Shown here piece by piece: positions 51,596 to 61,000 of a stretch of DNA of 64,000 nt (position 1 is its first letter; each line of letters opens with the position of its first letter). Location: the NCBI GenBank assembly GCA_964539805.1, contig CAZIKN010000006.1, forward strand, positions 1 to 64,000, in the 5' to 3' direction. This stretch comes from M3007 sp964539805. Its GTDB lineage: Bacteria > Bacteroidota > Bacteroidia > Chitinophagales > Saprospiraceae. The translations under genes were made by a program, and so were the position numbers. The notes beneath the pieces were generated by a model. It was not told the origin of the DNA. It saw nothing but the letters and a program-made list of their open reading frames with translations, and made no database searches.

Positions 51596-52225
51596 TTATG
51601 CGTTTAACAACGCTTTCAGTTTTTCCTCCGACATATCTTCAAAAACAGGCTTGTGAAATTGATGGAGTTTGAGGAGCGTTTGGAGAAACATTTCCTTCTC
51701 CTGGTCGTCCATGTCGGCCACTACAATATTGGACAAATTAATCATGCCGGGATAAACGGCCTCATACGCCATTTTGCCTTTATGACTCAAGGCTATTAAC
51801 TTGGAGCGGGCATCAACAGGATTGGGCTTCTCCTCCAAATGCTCATCCTTGAGCAAACGTTTGAGTACCTCGTTACCAGATGATTTCTCCATGATGCACA
51901 AACGCATTACTTCTGTTTTTTTCATCTGTTTGTCCGGGTATAGTGTAGCCATAACCCCCCAGTCGTCCTCAGAGTATATGTTACTGTTTTTAAATACTCT
52001 TTTACTGTAAAACTGCACATAACGCGCCATAAAGCCCAGATACATGGCGATATGGCCATTGATCATTGGTGCCGTCAGGGGTATCGCCTCTTTTGGGGCC
52101 ATTTGACCAGAACGCAGTACCAGCCAATGTGCGAAATCCGGCATGTCCAAGGATTCCGTCTGGCCACCCTCTTGCTCATAGACATCTGCCAAATCAAGCA
52201 AAGACTTTATAAATTCAACTTGCAT
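51596..52225 (-). CDS. MarR-family transcriptional regulator
   Basis: 209 residues. The winged-helix part (about 90-175) shows 'WGVMATLYPDKQMKKTEVMRLCIMEKSSGNEVLKRLLKDE' (split) and 'KLIALSHKGKMAYEAV', typical MarR helices and wing. The N-terminal helices are longer than in small MarR proteins. It is divergent from the TonB receptor; the 105-bp spacer holds an imperfect operator-like repeat (gtttg-N8-caaac, 52261-52278), so it may control that receptor and itself. Confidence 0.78.
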   Translation of the reverse strand: MQVEFIKSLLDLADVYEQEGGQTESLDMPDFAHWLVLRSGQMAPKEAIPLTAPMINGHIAMYLGFMARYVQFYSKRVFKNSNIYSEDDWGVMATLYPDKQMKKTEVMRLCIMEKSSGNEVLKRLLKDEHLEEKPNPVDARSKLIALSHKGKMAYEAVYPGMINLSNIVVADMDDQEKEMFLQTLLKLHQFHKPVFEDMSEEKLKALLNA

Positions 52226-52330
52226 TTAGTTTTAAATAATACCAATTATTTTTTTAAAAAGTTTGATTTCATACAAACAATTTTCTTGGCTTAATGTTGT
52301 ATGTGCCTTACTATCTTTTAAGTTTTTTTC

Positions 52331-54790
52331 ATGACACGTTTATCATCTGCTTTTTTACTTCTTTTTTTATGGGTATTTTCCCTTGATGCCCAAAATACGG
52401 GTTCTCTTACCGGCACGGTAAAAGACAAACTTACACAAGAATTGTTGATTGGGGCCACAATCAAATTAGATGGCACTGCTTTTGGGGCTTCAACGGATAT
52501 TAATGGCAATTTCAGTTTGTCCGGTATTCCTCCAAGATCCTACAATGTTGTGGCCACTTATCTGGGCTACGCGGCGCAAACCAAGTTCAACATCGTGATT
52601 ACCACCGGGAATGCCAATCAGTTGAATTTCGAACTTGAGCCTGATGGCAATACCCTTGGAGAGGTGGTTGTTTCTGAAAACCGTTCGGTTAGAATTGCTT
52701 CTGTAGAAACGCCGCTTTCCATTCAAAACCTCTCTGTAGAAGAGATCAAGAGCAATCCCGGAGGCAATTTTGACATTAGTCGGGTGGTACAGGCGCTCCC
52801 GGGCGTAGGCGGGGTGGCGGGTACGGGCGGTGGTTTCCGCAATGATTTGGTCATTCGTGGCGGAGGCCCCAGTGAAAATGTATATTACCTTGATGGCGTT
52901 GAGATCCCCGTAATCAATCACTTCTCTACACAAGGGGCTGCCGGTGGGCCAGTTGGCCTGCTCAATGTTTCTTTTATTGAAGATGCTACCCTCACAACGA
53001 GTGCCTTTAATGCGCGGTATGACAATGCCCTGTCATCCGTCCTGCAATTTCGCCAGCGCGATGGCAATCCGGAGCGCTTTCAGGGCAATGTGCGGGTGAG
53101 TGGTACTGAAACGGCACTTACTGCGGAAGGGCCTTTGGGTAAAAAAAATGGCAAGACTACCTTTCTGGCCTCGGCGCGCCGCTCCTACCTCCAATTGTTG
53201 TTTGAGGCCATTGGTTTGCCCATTCGTCCTGATTATTGGGATTTCCAATACAAGGTCACCCATAAAATAAACCCCAAAACAAGCTTTACGGCCATAGGGG
53301 TGGGCGCTATTGATAAGTTCTACTTTGAGGCACCCAAGGATGCCACGCCTGAAAACCTTTATGTATTGAGCTCCGTTCCGGGTACCAACCAGTGGAACTA
53401 CACTCAGGGTTTTGCACTTAAGCGTTTGATTAACAATGGTTTTTGGAATCTAACCTTTAGCAGAAACATGTTTGACAATCGTTTGGATCAGTTTGCCGAC
53501 AATACGGATGGAAAACAAAACGACGAATCCAAGCGCATTTTGGGGCTGCAAAGTCAGGAAATTGAGAACAAACTCCGTTTTGACGTAAACCGTTATGCTG
53601 GCCATTGGAAACTGAGTGCAGGAGCAATGGCCCAATACGTGAAATACAATACCAATTCTTATGCTCGCTTGCGGGCCGCTGTGCTGGATAATGCTGGCAA
53701 TGTCGTCCAGAAGGCCGTAATCAATCGCTTCAATACGGAAATTGACTTCTTCAAGTTCGGCGCATTTGCTCAGGTAAACCGCACTTTTTTTAAAGAACAA
53801 TTGGGTATTTCGGCAGGCCTTCGAGCAGATGGCAATACGTTTACCAGTGACGGCGAAAATGTATTGCGCACCCTAAGTCCACGACTGAGTGCCAGTTATG
53901 CCTTCGCTCCGAAGTGGAAATGGAATGCTTCTGTTGGGCGATACTACAAAACACCGCTTTACACCGTATTGGGTTTTCGGGATGAATCAGGTCGCCTGGT
54001 CAACCAGGATCAACCTTACATGCGAAACGATCATTATGTTACCGGAGTTGAATTTTTGCCCACACGTGTACTCCGATTTACCGCCGAAGCTTTTTACAAA
54101 CGATATGCCGACTATCCGGTCAGTGTATTCAATGGTATTTCCTTGGCCAACCAAGGGGGCGGATTCGGAGTGCTGGGCAATGAGCGCGTGAATGCCATAG
54201 GCAAAGGAGAGGCGTATGGCATGGAGCTGTTTGCCCAGCAAAAACTGAACAAAAATTTGTATTACACGGCTTCATACACGCTTTTTTGGTCAAAATTCAG
54301 CAATGCCGATGGAAAAATGATCTCATCAGCATGGGACAACAGGCATTTGCTTTCTTTGCTGGCTGGTTATAAATTCCGCAAAAACTGGGAGTTAGGCGTA
54401 AAATACCGTTTGCAGGGCGGCGTACCTTATACACCGCTTGATCTGGACGCGAGCCGCATCAACTATGCTACCCTTGGCACAGGTGTTTTGGACAATAGCC
54501 GTTTGAATACACTGCGTTTGGGTAATTTTAGCCAAATGGATATCCGTGTGGACAAAAAGTGGAACTTTAAAAAAGCCACCCTGGATGTTTTCGTGGATAT
54601 ACAGAACTTATTGAACACTGTAAACCCTGCTCCACCCAATTACACCTTCCAGCGTACCGCAGATGGTTCAGGCTTTTTGACCACGGACAATCAGGCTTTG
54701 CGTGCAGACGGCAGCAACGCTATTCCCCTCTTATTGGACAACACAGAAGGCTCCTTATTGCCTACCTTGGGATTTGTAGTAGAATTTTAA
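52331..54790 (+). CDS. TonB-dependent outer-membrane receptor
   Basis: 819 residues; signal peptide to about residue 21 ('VFSLDAQN'). A carboxypeptidase-like regulatory domain (about 23-110, 'GSLTGTVKDKLTQELLIGATI' split) precedes the plug (about 115-240, 'VVQALPGVGG' and 'RNDLVIRGGGPSENVYYLDGVEIP' split) and a 22-strand barrel to the C-terminal Phe ('LGFVVEF'). It takes up an unknown ligand with TonB energy. No SusD partner follows, so it is not a classical SusCD pair. The divergent MarR gene is a candidate regulator. Confidence 0.94.
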   Translation: MTRLSSAFLLLFLWVFSLDAQNTGSLTGTVKDKLTQELLIGATIKLDGTAFGASTDINGNFSLSGIPPRSYNVVATYLGYAAQTKFNIVITTGNANQLNFELEPDGNTLGEVVVSENRSVRIASVETPLSIQNLSVEEIKSNPGGNFDISRVVQALPGVGGVAGTGGGFRNDLVIRGGGPSENVYYLDGVEIPVINHFSTQGAAGGPVGLLNVSFIEDATLTTSAFNARYDNALSSVLQFRQRDGNPERFQGNVRVSGTETALTAEGPLGKKNGKTTFLASARRSYLQLLFEAIGLPIRPDYWDFQYKVTHKINPKTSFTAIGVGAIDKFYFEAPKDATPENLYVLSSVPGTNQWNYTQGFALKRLINNGFWNLTFSRNMFDNRLDQFADNTDGKQNDESKRILGLQSQEIENKLRFDVNRYAGHWKLSAGAMAQYVKYNTNSYARLRAAVLDNAGNVVQKAVINRFNTEIDFFKFGAFAQVNRTFFKEQLGISAGLRADGNTFTSDGENVLRTLSPRLSASYAFAPKWKWNASVGRYYKTPLYTVLGFRDESGRLVNQDQPYMRNDHYVTGVEFLPTRVLRFTAEAFYKRYADYPVSVFNGISLANQGGGFGVLGNERVNAIGKGEAYGMELFAQQKLNKNLYYTASYTLFWSKFSNADGKMISSAWDNRHLLSLLAGYKFRKNWELGVKYRLQGGVPYTPLDLDASRINYATLGTGVLDNSRLNTLRLGNFSQMDIRVDKKWNFKKATLDVFVDIQNLLNTVNPAPPNYTFQRTADGSGFLTTDNQALRADGSNAIPLLLDNTEGSLLPTLGFVVEF

Positions 54791-54820
54791 AAAATAGTGC
54801 GCGAGAAATGTAAAAGTAAA

Positions 54821-54828
54821 TACCTTTG
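54821..54828 (+). promoter_or_regulatory. -7 promoter element of carB
   Basis: TACCTTTG, exact TAnnTTTG match. The predicted start of transcription is about 54834, upstream of the leader ORF and terminator, so the hairpin at 54874-54918 lies in the carB 5' leader rather than only at the end of the receptor gene. Confidence 0.55.
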
Positions 54829-54837
54829 CACCCCGAA

Positions 54838-54894
54838 ATGAAAAAACGAACAAATACGCTTTTCAATTCGGCCATGCCGCAAATTGGTTTTTGA
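54838..54894 (+). CDS. Candidate carB leader peptide
   Basis: 18 codons: MKKRTNTLFNSAMPQIGF then TGA. The ORF begins a few nucleotides after the predicted transcription start and its stop codon falls in the loop of the terminator hairpin. It would be translated from an almost leaderless mRNA without a Shine-Dalgarno. The geometry resembles translation-coupled attenuators (e.g. enteric pyrBI), but translation is not shown. Confidence 0.35.
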   Translation: MKKRTNTLFNSAMPQIGF

Positions 54895-54918
54895 AAAACC
54901 GGTTTGCGGCATTTTTTT
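54874..54918 (+). terminator. Intrinsic terminator in the carB leader (attenuator candidate)
   Basis: The stem atgccgcaaattggtt / aaccggtttgcggcat (about 16 bp, two non-Watson-Crick positions) is followed by seven Ts. It ends 19 bp before the carB ATG. It could serve as the terminator of the TonB receptor gene, but with the promoter at 54821 it would also terminate carB transcripts early unless relieved. Confidence 0.8.
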
Positions 54919-54936
54919 AAGGTATTCCATCATACT

Positions 54937-57837
54937 ATGCGAGATAATTCTATTCAATCCATACTCATCATCGGCTCAGGCCCTATCATCATCGGACAAG
55001 CCTGCGAATTTGACTATTCCGGCTCACAGGCCAGCCGTTCCCTGCGCGAAGAGGGCATAAAAGTCGCGCTGATCAATTCCAATCCGGCAACCATTATGAC
55101 TGACCCGGTCACAGCTGATCACATTTACCTGCGCCCGCTGACGCCTGAAAGTATTGAAAAGATACTGCAAGAGCACCAAACCAATCCTGAATTGCCGCCC
55201 ATTGATGCTGTTTTGCCTACCATGGGTGGGCAAACTGCCCTCAACTTAGCCATTGAATGCGAAAAAATGGGGATTTGGGAGCAGTACGGTGTTCGTATGA
55301 TCGGCGTGGATACCAAAGCGATTGAAACAACAGAAAACCGCGAGGAATTCAAAAAGTTGGTGCTTGAGCTCGGGTTGAGCGTTGCGCCTTCTTATATTGC
55401 CAACTCCTATCTGGAAGGCAAAGAAGCGGCACAAAAAATCGGTTTCCCATTGGTAATCCGCCCTTCCTACACGCTTGGAGGCACTGGCGGAGGCTTTTGT
55501 ATGAAAGAGGAAGATTTTGACGAGGCACTAAAGCGAGGCCTGAATGCCTCTCCCACACATGAAGTATTGGTGGAAAAAGCCGTTTTTGGTTGGAAAGAAT
55601 TCGAGTTGGAATTGCTCCGCGACAAAAATGACAACGTGGTCATCATTTGCACCGTTGAAAACCTGGATCCCATGGGCGTGCACACAGGGGACAGTATCAC
55701 GGTGGCACCTGCCATGACCCTTTCGGATACCGCATATCAGGATATGCGCAACCAAGCCATCAAAATCATGCGTGGCTTGGGCAATTTTGCTGGCGGCTGT
55801 AATGTTCAGTTTGCCCAAAATCCTGAAACAGAACAGCTTATAGCCATTGAGGTCAACCCACGTGTTTCGCGCTCTTCTGCGCTGGCAAGCAAGGCCACAG
55901 GCTATCCCATTGCAAAAATTGCGGCTAAATTGGCCATTGGTTATACCCTTGACGAACTGAAAAACCAAATTACCAAAACCACCTCCGCCTATTTTGAGCC
56001 GACATTAGATTACGTAATTGTCAAAATGCCGCGCTGGAATTTTGAAAAATTCCCCAATGCCGACTATCGCCTTGGCCTGCAAATGAAATCTGTGGGCGAG
56101 GTGATGGCCATCGGACGATCCTTTAATGAGGCCCTGCAAAAAGCCTGTCAAAGTCAGGAAAACAGCCGGTCAGGGCTGGGTGCCGATAAAAAAGAGTGGC
56201 TCAAGACCGAAGACATCATGGAGCGCCTCGAAAAGGTAAGTGATGATCGCATATACAGGGTGAAGGATGCCTTGCGCCTCGGCATACCCTCCAAAACCGT
56301 CCAGAAATTTACAGGTATAGACAATTGGTTTATTCAGGAGATCAAGAAGTTGGTCAAAATGGAAGAGCAATTGCTGCGCTACAATGTACCAGAAGATATT
56401 CCTACCGATTTCTTGATCGAATTGAAAAAAAATGGCTATTCAGATGCCCAAATCGCCTGGTTGCTGCGCATTGAAGAGGCCCCTGTTACACGCGAGCGCA
56501 AGAAAAGAGGGATCCGACGGGTGTATAAAATGGTGGATACCTGCGCTGCGGAATTTGAATCCAAAACCAACTATTTTTATTCCACCTTTGAAACCGCAGA
56601 GGGGAGCAATGAGCAAGGACACACAAGCGACGAGCCAAGCCCGAACATAAAAACGATTCCGGGCAACGAGAGCATTGTCACCAATAAAAAGAAGATTGTT
56701 GTTTTAGGTTCCGGCCCAAACCGCATAGGCCAGGGCATAGAGTTTGACTATTGCTGTGTGCATGGGCTGTTGGCTGCAAAAGAGGTGGGTTATGAGGCTA
56801 TTATGGTTAACTGCAACCCTGAAACCGTATCCACTGATTTTGATGTTGCAGACAAGCTATACTTTGAACCCGTGTACTGGGAGCATTTGGAAGAAATATT
56901 GGAGCATGAAAAACCAGACGGTGTGATCGTACAGCTCGGCGGACAAACGGCCCTCAAACTCGCCGAAGATTTGCACAAAAACGGTTGGAACATCATAGGT
57001 TCCAGTTATGAAAGCATGGATATTGCCGAAGATAGGGGGCGCTTTTCAGATCTCTTGAAGGAATTAGGCATTCCGTACCCGAAATATGGCGCAGCACGCG
57101 ATGTGGATGAGGCCCTGGATATTGCCAAAAAAATTCCCTATCCCTTGTTGGTTCGCCCTTCCTACGTGTTGGGAGGGCAGCGCATGAAAATCGTGATCAA
57201 TGACAATGAACTGGAGCGGCAGGTACTGACCATTTTCAAGCACATGCCAGATAACCGCGTGTTGATTGACCAATTCCTTGAGCGCGCCAAAGAAGCCGAA
57301 ATTGATGCCATTTTTGATGGAGAAGAATTGCATGTCATGGGCATTATGGAACATATTGAGCCTGCTGGTATTCACTCAGGTGATTCATCTGCCGTGTTGC
57401 CCCATTATTCCCTTGGGCCTATTGTTATCCAGCACATGGTAGAATATGCTGAAAAAATTGCTAAAGCGCTGAATATCAAAGGTTTGATTAATATTCAGTT
57501 TGCCATTAAGAATGATGAGGTTTATGTGATAGAGGCTAATCCGCGCGCGTCGCGCACCACACCCTTTATTGCAAAAGCCTATAATGTGCCCTACCTGAAT
57601 ATCGCAACCAAGGTGATGTTGGGCACACACAAGCTAAAGGATTTCACCATTACCCAAAAGTTGGAGGGTTATGCGATCAAAATCCCGGTTTTCTCTTTTG
57701 AAAAGTTCCCGGGAGTGGACAAACGCCTTGGCCCGGAAATGAAAAGTACTGGTGAAGCCATTTATTTTATCAAGGATTTGAAAGATCCATACTTCAGGGA
57801 ACTGGAGCGAAACCGCAGTATGTACCTGTACAATTAA
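54937..57837 (+). CDS. carB: Carbamoyl-phosphate synthase large subunit, short form
   Basis: 966 residues from the ATG at 54937 (the upstream frame lies in the terminator). Two homologous ATP-grasp halves: N-terminal 'ILIIGSGPIIIGQACEFDYSG' (split) with 'RPSYTLGGTGGGF', C-terminal 'VVLGSGPNRIGQGIEFDYCC' with 'RPSYVLGGQRMKI'. Canonical CarB is about 1070 residues; this one ends after the second ATP-grasp unit ('GEAIYFIKDLKDPYF') and lacks the MGS-like allosteric domain that binds UMP/ornithine. A linker insertion of about 40 residues precedes the second half. CarA is not in the window. Confidence 0.95.
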   Translation: MRDNSIQSILIIGSGPIIIGQACEFDYSGSQASRSLREEGIKVALINSNPATIMTDPVTADHIYLRPLTPESIEKILQEHQTNPELPPIDAVLPTMGGQTALNLAIECEKMGIWEQYGVRMIGVDTKAIETTENREEFKKLVLELGLSVAPSYIANSYLEGKEAAQKIGFPLVIRPSYTLGGTGGGFCMKEEDFDEALKRGLNASPTHEVLVEKAVFGWKEFELELLRDKNDNVVIICTVENLDPMGVHTGDSITVAPAMTLSDTAYQDMRNQAIKIMRGLGNFAGGCNVQFAQNPETEQLIAIEVNPRVSRSSALASKATGYPIAKIAAKLAIGYTLDELKNQITKTTSAYFEPTLDYVIVKMPRWNFEKFPNADYRLGLQMKSVGEVMAIGRSFNEALQKACQSQENSRSGLGADKKEWLKTEDIMERLEKVSDDRIYRVKDALRLGIPSKTVQKFTGIDNWFIQEIKKLVKMEEQLLRYNVPEDIPTDFLIELKKNGYSDAQIAWLLRIEEAPVTRERKKRGIRRVYKMVDTCAAEFESKTNYFYSTFETAEGSNEQGHTSDEPSPNIKTIPGNESIVTNKKKIVVLGSGPNRIGQGIEFDYCCVHGLLAAKEVGYEAIMVNCNPETVSTDFDVADKLYFEPVYWEHLEEILEHEKPDGVIVQLGGQTALKLAEDLHKNGWNIIGSSYESMDIAEDRGRFSDLLKELGIPYPKYGAARDVDEALDIAKKIPYPLLVRPSYVLGGQRMKIVINDNELERQVLTIFKHMPDNRVLIDQFLERAKEAEIDAIFDGEELHVMGIMEHIEPAGIHSGDSSAVLPHYSLGPIVIQHMVEYAEKIAKALNIKGLINIQFAIKNDEVYVIEANPRASRTTPFIAKAYNVPYLNIATKVMLGTHKLKDFTITQKLEGYAIKIPVFSFEKFPGVDKRLGPEMKSTGEAIYFIKDLKDPYFRELERNRSMYLYN

Positions 57838-57865
57838 GGTGTTTCAGTCCAAAATCAAAAAAGCG

Positions 57866-57873
57866 TACTTTTG
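57866..57873 (+). promoter_or_regulatory. -7 element for the outer-membrane barrel gene
   Basis: TACTTTTG, exact TAnnTTTG match, 56 bp before the ATG at 57929. It lies inside the upstream in-frame extension and so supports the shorter start. Confidence 0.5.
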
Positions 57874-57928
57874 CGCGCAGCATTGGCCCTTGGCTAAACG
57901 TCTTTGGCCCGAATCAAAATTTATCGAT

Positions 57929-58807
57929 ATGTACAAAAATATTTTGCTCGTTTTCGTTTCGTTCGCGCTGGCACTGCCACTTCATGCACAATTGAGCTAT
58001 GGTTTTAAAACCGGCTTGAATTTTGCCACCCTCAAAGGCCCTTCTGAAAAAGATGCCTCAGGCAACAAATTAGAAAACTGGGACAACATTACCGGGTTCC
58101 ATATCGGGGCCACTTTTTCTTATCCAATTACAGACCGTTTTGGTCTTCGTGGCGAGTTGCTGTACTCCAAAAAAGGGGGCAAATACCGCTTTGAAGGCCC
58201 GTCTTATCGTTTTTTTACCACAACGAATAACCAGCGTATCCAAACGGCAGGTACGAGCCGCTACCTGATCAACCTCAACAATGGCTATTTTGATATTCCG
58301 GTCATGGCTTATGGTCGTTTTGGTAATTTTGAAATTTCAGGTGGCGGATATGCGGCCATCATGGTACAATCAGCTGGCGAAGGTTCCTTGGTCTATGAGG
58401 GCCGGCGCAGTGTTGGCGGCGGCGGTGTGGATGTCATCAAGGGCGAATTCAATTTGGATTACAATTACCGTAAAGATGACATCAAAGGTGGTGGTGATGA
58501 TTTGGTCAAGTTTAATTTTGAAGGCCAGATCATTGAAATGCCCAAAACCCTTGGAGCCTACTATGATTATCTTGAGGACAAGGGCAAATTGTACAATACC
58601 TTTGATTTTGGTGTCATTGGTGGTGTGAAGTATTACCTGAGCCGAGCACTTTATTTTGATATCCGCTTGCAGTACGGCTTGGCTGATTTGACCAACAACA
58701 AGGCTGATTTGAACAATCAAAAATTGGATGCACAAAACAATTATATTTACAATAATGACCGTGACCGGAATTATACTATTCAGGCATCTGTCGGTTTTGG
58801 TTTCTAA
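57929..58807 (+). CDS. Outer-membrane beta-barrel (PorT-like porin family) protein
   Basis: 292 residues from the ATG at 57929; signal peptide to about residue 20 ('ALPLHAQL'). Alternating-hydrophobic strands and the N-terminal 'YGFKTGLNFATLKG' are typical of the Bacteroidota 'outer membrane protein beta-barrel domain' family that includes PorT; the last residues 'ASVGFGF' form a C-terminal barrel strand. A Gly-rich insert (about 150-195) is an extracellular loop. Ligand or role unknown. Confidence 0.82.
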   Translation: MYKNILLVFVSFALALPLHAQLSYGFKTGLNFATLKGPSEKDASGNKLENWDNITGFHIGATFSYPITDRFGLRGELLYSKKGGKYRFEGPSYRFFTTTNNQRIQTAGTSRYLINLNNGYFDIPVMAYGRFGNFEISGGGYAAIMVQSAGEGSLVYEGRRSVGGGGVDVIKGEFNLDYNYRKDDIKGGGDDLVKFNFEGQIIEMPKTLGAYYDYLEDKGKLYNTFDFGVIGGVKYYLSRALYFDIRLQYGLADLTNNKADLNNQKLDAQNNYIYNNDRDRNYTIQASVGFGF

Positions 58808-58813
58808 TATTTC

Positions 58814-60757
58814 ATGAGCAAGCAAAAGAAAAACCCGATCCCCAAACCCAATCAGGCGGAGTCAAAGGCCGATGCTCCGCTGCTGAAAACTTCGCAAGAT
58901 TCATCTTATGTGGCCCAAAACTGGGCAATCCCATTAGTTTTGGGCGCTTTGGCCTTTCTGCTCTACGCCAACACATTGGGTCATGCTTATGTTCTGGATG
59001 ATGATCTTGCCTTGCGTTTGCACAAGTATGTCCCTGAGGGGATCAACGCTATCGGCAAAATTTTCACTGCGCCTTACAGGGACGGGTGTTTTGGTGGCTG
59101 CCTTTATCGCCCCATACCCCTTTCGCTGTTTGCTATAGAGTGGCAAATTGCTCCGAACAGTGCTGCGCTGAACCATTTTATGAATGTTGCATGGTTTGCG
59201 GCCACGGGCATGTTGTTATTTGGCACGCTGCGAAGACTGATGCCCGGGTATTCGCCCTTGCTTGCCCTGTGCGCGGCACTGCTCTTCCTTGTACATCCTG
59301 TACATACAGAGGTAGTGGCTAATGTGAAAAGCCGTGATGAAATCCTGTGTTTTTTCTTTATTTTGTTGAGTATCAATTGGTTTTCCCGCACGCTTCCCGT
59401 TGCGGGCCTCAAGGGGAGATACACTACTCCTTATACCATATTAAGTATATTTGCCTTTTTGTGTGCATTGCTTTCCAAGGAAAGCGCTTTAACCGCTCTG
59501 CCGGTTTTTCCGCTCTTGGCATATTTTTTTTATGGCAAATCCTTGGGTCAATCCCTGCGGAGCAGTTGGTTTTTGTTAATTGCCGTAGCAGTGTTTTTTG
59601 CACTCCGGGGGTCGGCACTTTCCGGTTTAACGGCACCAGCAGTGAGCTATATGGATAATCCGATCATGGCAGCAAAGGACATGGGCCAACGCTTAGGCAC
59701 TGCGTTTGCCGTTTTGGGCAAGTATATGGGACTTTTAGTGGCACCTGTCACGCTAAACTCTGATTATACCTACAACTCTTTTCCAGTAGTTGGCTTGGGA
59801 GACATAAAAGCATTGCTCTCCATGCTGTTTCACTTGGGATTGCTGGGTTTAGCTGTTTGGCAGTGGCCGCGCCGCCACATTATTTCTTTTTGTATATTGG
59901 CATATTTTGCCGCAATGTCCTTGTACAGTCAGATACCCGTGCGCATTGGCACACTGATGGGCGAACGACTGTTGTTCACTCCTTCGTTCTGGTTTTGCCT
60001 TTCGCTGCCTGTTTTGATTTTTATGGTGTTGAAAATCAATATTTTGCAGTCGGAAAGCAAAAAAATGTTCACATTGTCCAATGCTGAAAAAATAGCTGTT
60101 GGGATAGTGTTGTTCATTTCCATATTGTTTGCGCTGAAAACCCTGGACCGAAATAAAGACTGGAAAAACAACCTCACACTTTTCACAACGGACGTGGCAA
60201 AGTCTCCGGAAAGCGTACGCCTGAACGATGGCGCAGCAGAAGAATTGTACAAATCATTGGGCGCCCCGGAGACCAATCCGAATGACATAGAGCAGATATG
60301 GCAGCGCTCCAATCAGCATTCAGAAAAGAGCCTGAGTTTAGAGCCAAAAAGCCTTTCGGCATTACTAAACATGGGCAACCTTCGGTTTTATAAAAAAGAA
60401 TACGAAGCAGCAGCCAGGTATTATGAAAAAGCCCTGGAAGTCATGCCCGATTATTCCTTTGCCAAAAGAAACCTGGTATCCTTGCTTATTGAATGGGCCA
60501 GAAAAACGGGCGAAAAGGATAATGATCCCGTTAAGGCGAGAGCACTGTTGGAAAGGGCCGTAGCTTTGGACAAGGACAATGCCGCAGCCTGGCATCTGTT
60601 GGGCATTTCTTATGCCGTTCAGAATGATTTAAAAAAGGCATACGAGATGTTTCAGCGGGCCACAAAATTGGAGCCTGACAACACCACTTATTCCGCTGAT
60701 GTGATGCGTACCATGCAGGCCCTGGGGATGATGAGTGTTCCCAAGGCTCCTAAATAA
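58814..60757 (+). CDS. TMTC-like multi-pass membrane protein with C-terminal TPRs
   Basis: 647 residues, 7 bp after the barrel gene. About ten membrane helices (about 37-435) carry the GT-C-like 'YVLDDDLALRLHKYVPEGI' with the acidic pair in the first loop and 'LLFLVHPVHTEVVANVKSRDEIL' (split), the hallmark of TMTC/DUF1736 proteins, predicted dolichol- or polyprenyl-linked O-mannosyltransferases. The periplasmic C-terminus (about 490-640) holds TPRs ('ALLNMGNLRFYKKEYEAAARYYEKAL' split). Glycosyltransferase activity is inferred. Confidence 0.8.
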   Translation: MSKQKKNPIPKPNQAESKADAPLLKTSQDSSYVAQNWAIPLVLGALAFLLYANTLGHAYVLDDDLALRLHKYVPEGINAIGKIFTAPYRDGCFGGCLYRPIPLSLFAIEWQIAPNSAALNHFMNVAWFAATGMLLFGTLRRLMPGYSPLLALCAALLFLVHPVHTEVVANVKSRDEILCFFFILLSINWFSRTLPVAGLKGRYTTPYTILSIFAFLCALLSKESALTALPVFPLLAYFFYGKSLGQSLRSSWFLLIAVAVFFALRGSALSGLTAPAVSYMDNPIMAAKDMGQRLGTAFAVLGKYMGLLVAPVTLNSDYTYNSFPVVGLGDIKALLSMLFHLGLLGLAVWQWPRRHIISFCILAYFAAMSLYSQIPVRIGTLMGERLLFTPSFWFCLSLPVLIFMVLKINILQSESKKMFTLSNAEKIAVGIVLFISILFALKTLDRNKDWKNNLTLFTTDVAKSPESVRLNDGAAEELYKSLGAPETNPNDIEQIWQRSNQHSEKSLSLEPKSLSALLNMGNLRFYKKEYEAAARYYEKALEVMPDYSFAKRNLVSLLIEWARKTGEKDNDPVKARALLERAVALDKDNAAAWHLLGISYAVQNDLKKAYEMFQRATKLEPDNTTYSADVMRTMQALGMMSVPKAPK

Positions 60758-60830
60758 GGGATTGGACAGGTACCACTCGCCGGACCTGACATGCCTCTAA
60801 TGCAAGAAAGGAAAAAAGGCGAAGCAGGCT

Positions 60831-60864
60831 TAAAAGTAAAAGCCCCGACACTTTTGCCGGGGCT
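60831..60864 (-). terminator. Candidate terminator of the small TPR gene
   Basis: A 7-bp GC stem (agccccg / cggggct) with a loop of about 10 nt; the minus-strand transcript then has a T-rich tail (…ttttacttttaag). It is 137 bp past the TPR gene stop. The rest of the 243-bp spacer holds nothing recognised. Confidence 0.45.
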
Positions 60865-61000
60865 GATAACCAAATCAAACTTTCTGTGAAGCTTTTTCTT
60901 TTCAAATGGGGTACTGACAAAGACAGGTAAGGTTGATAAATCGTTGCACTAAAATCTGTTAACGACTGATTTTAACGCTCAATTGACATTAATTTATCGC

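Noticed and set aside
54821..54937. PyrR-binding attenuator upstream of carB
   Set aside because: No PyrR-type RNA motif (anti-antiterminator binding loop) could be recognised; the leader ORF model fits the sequence better.
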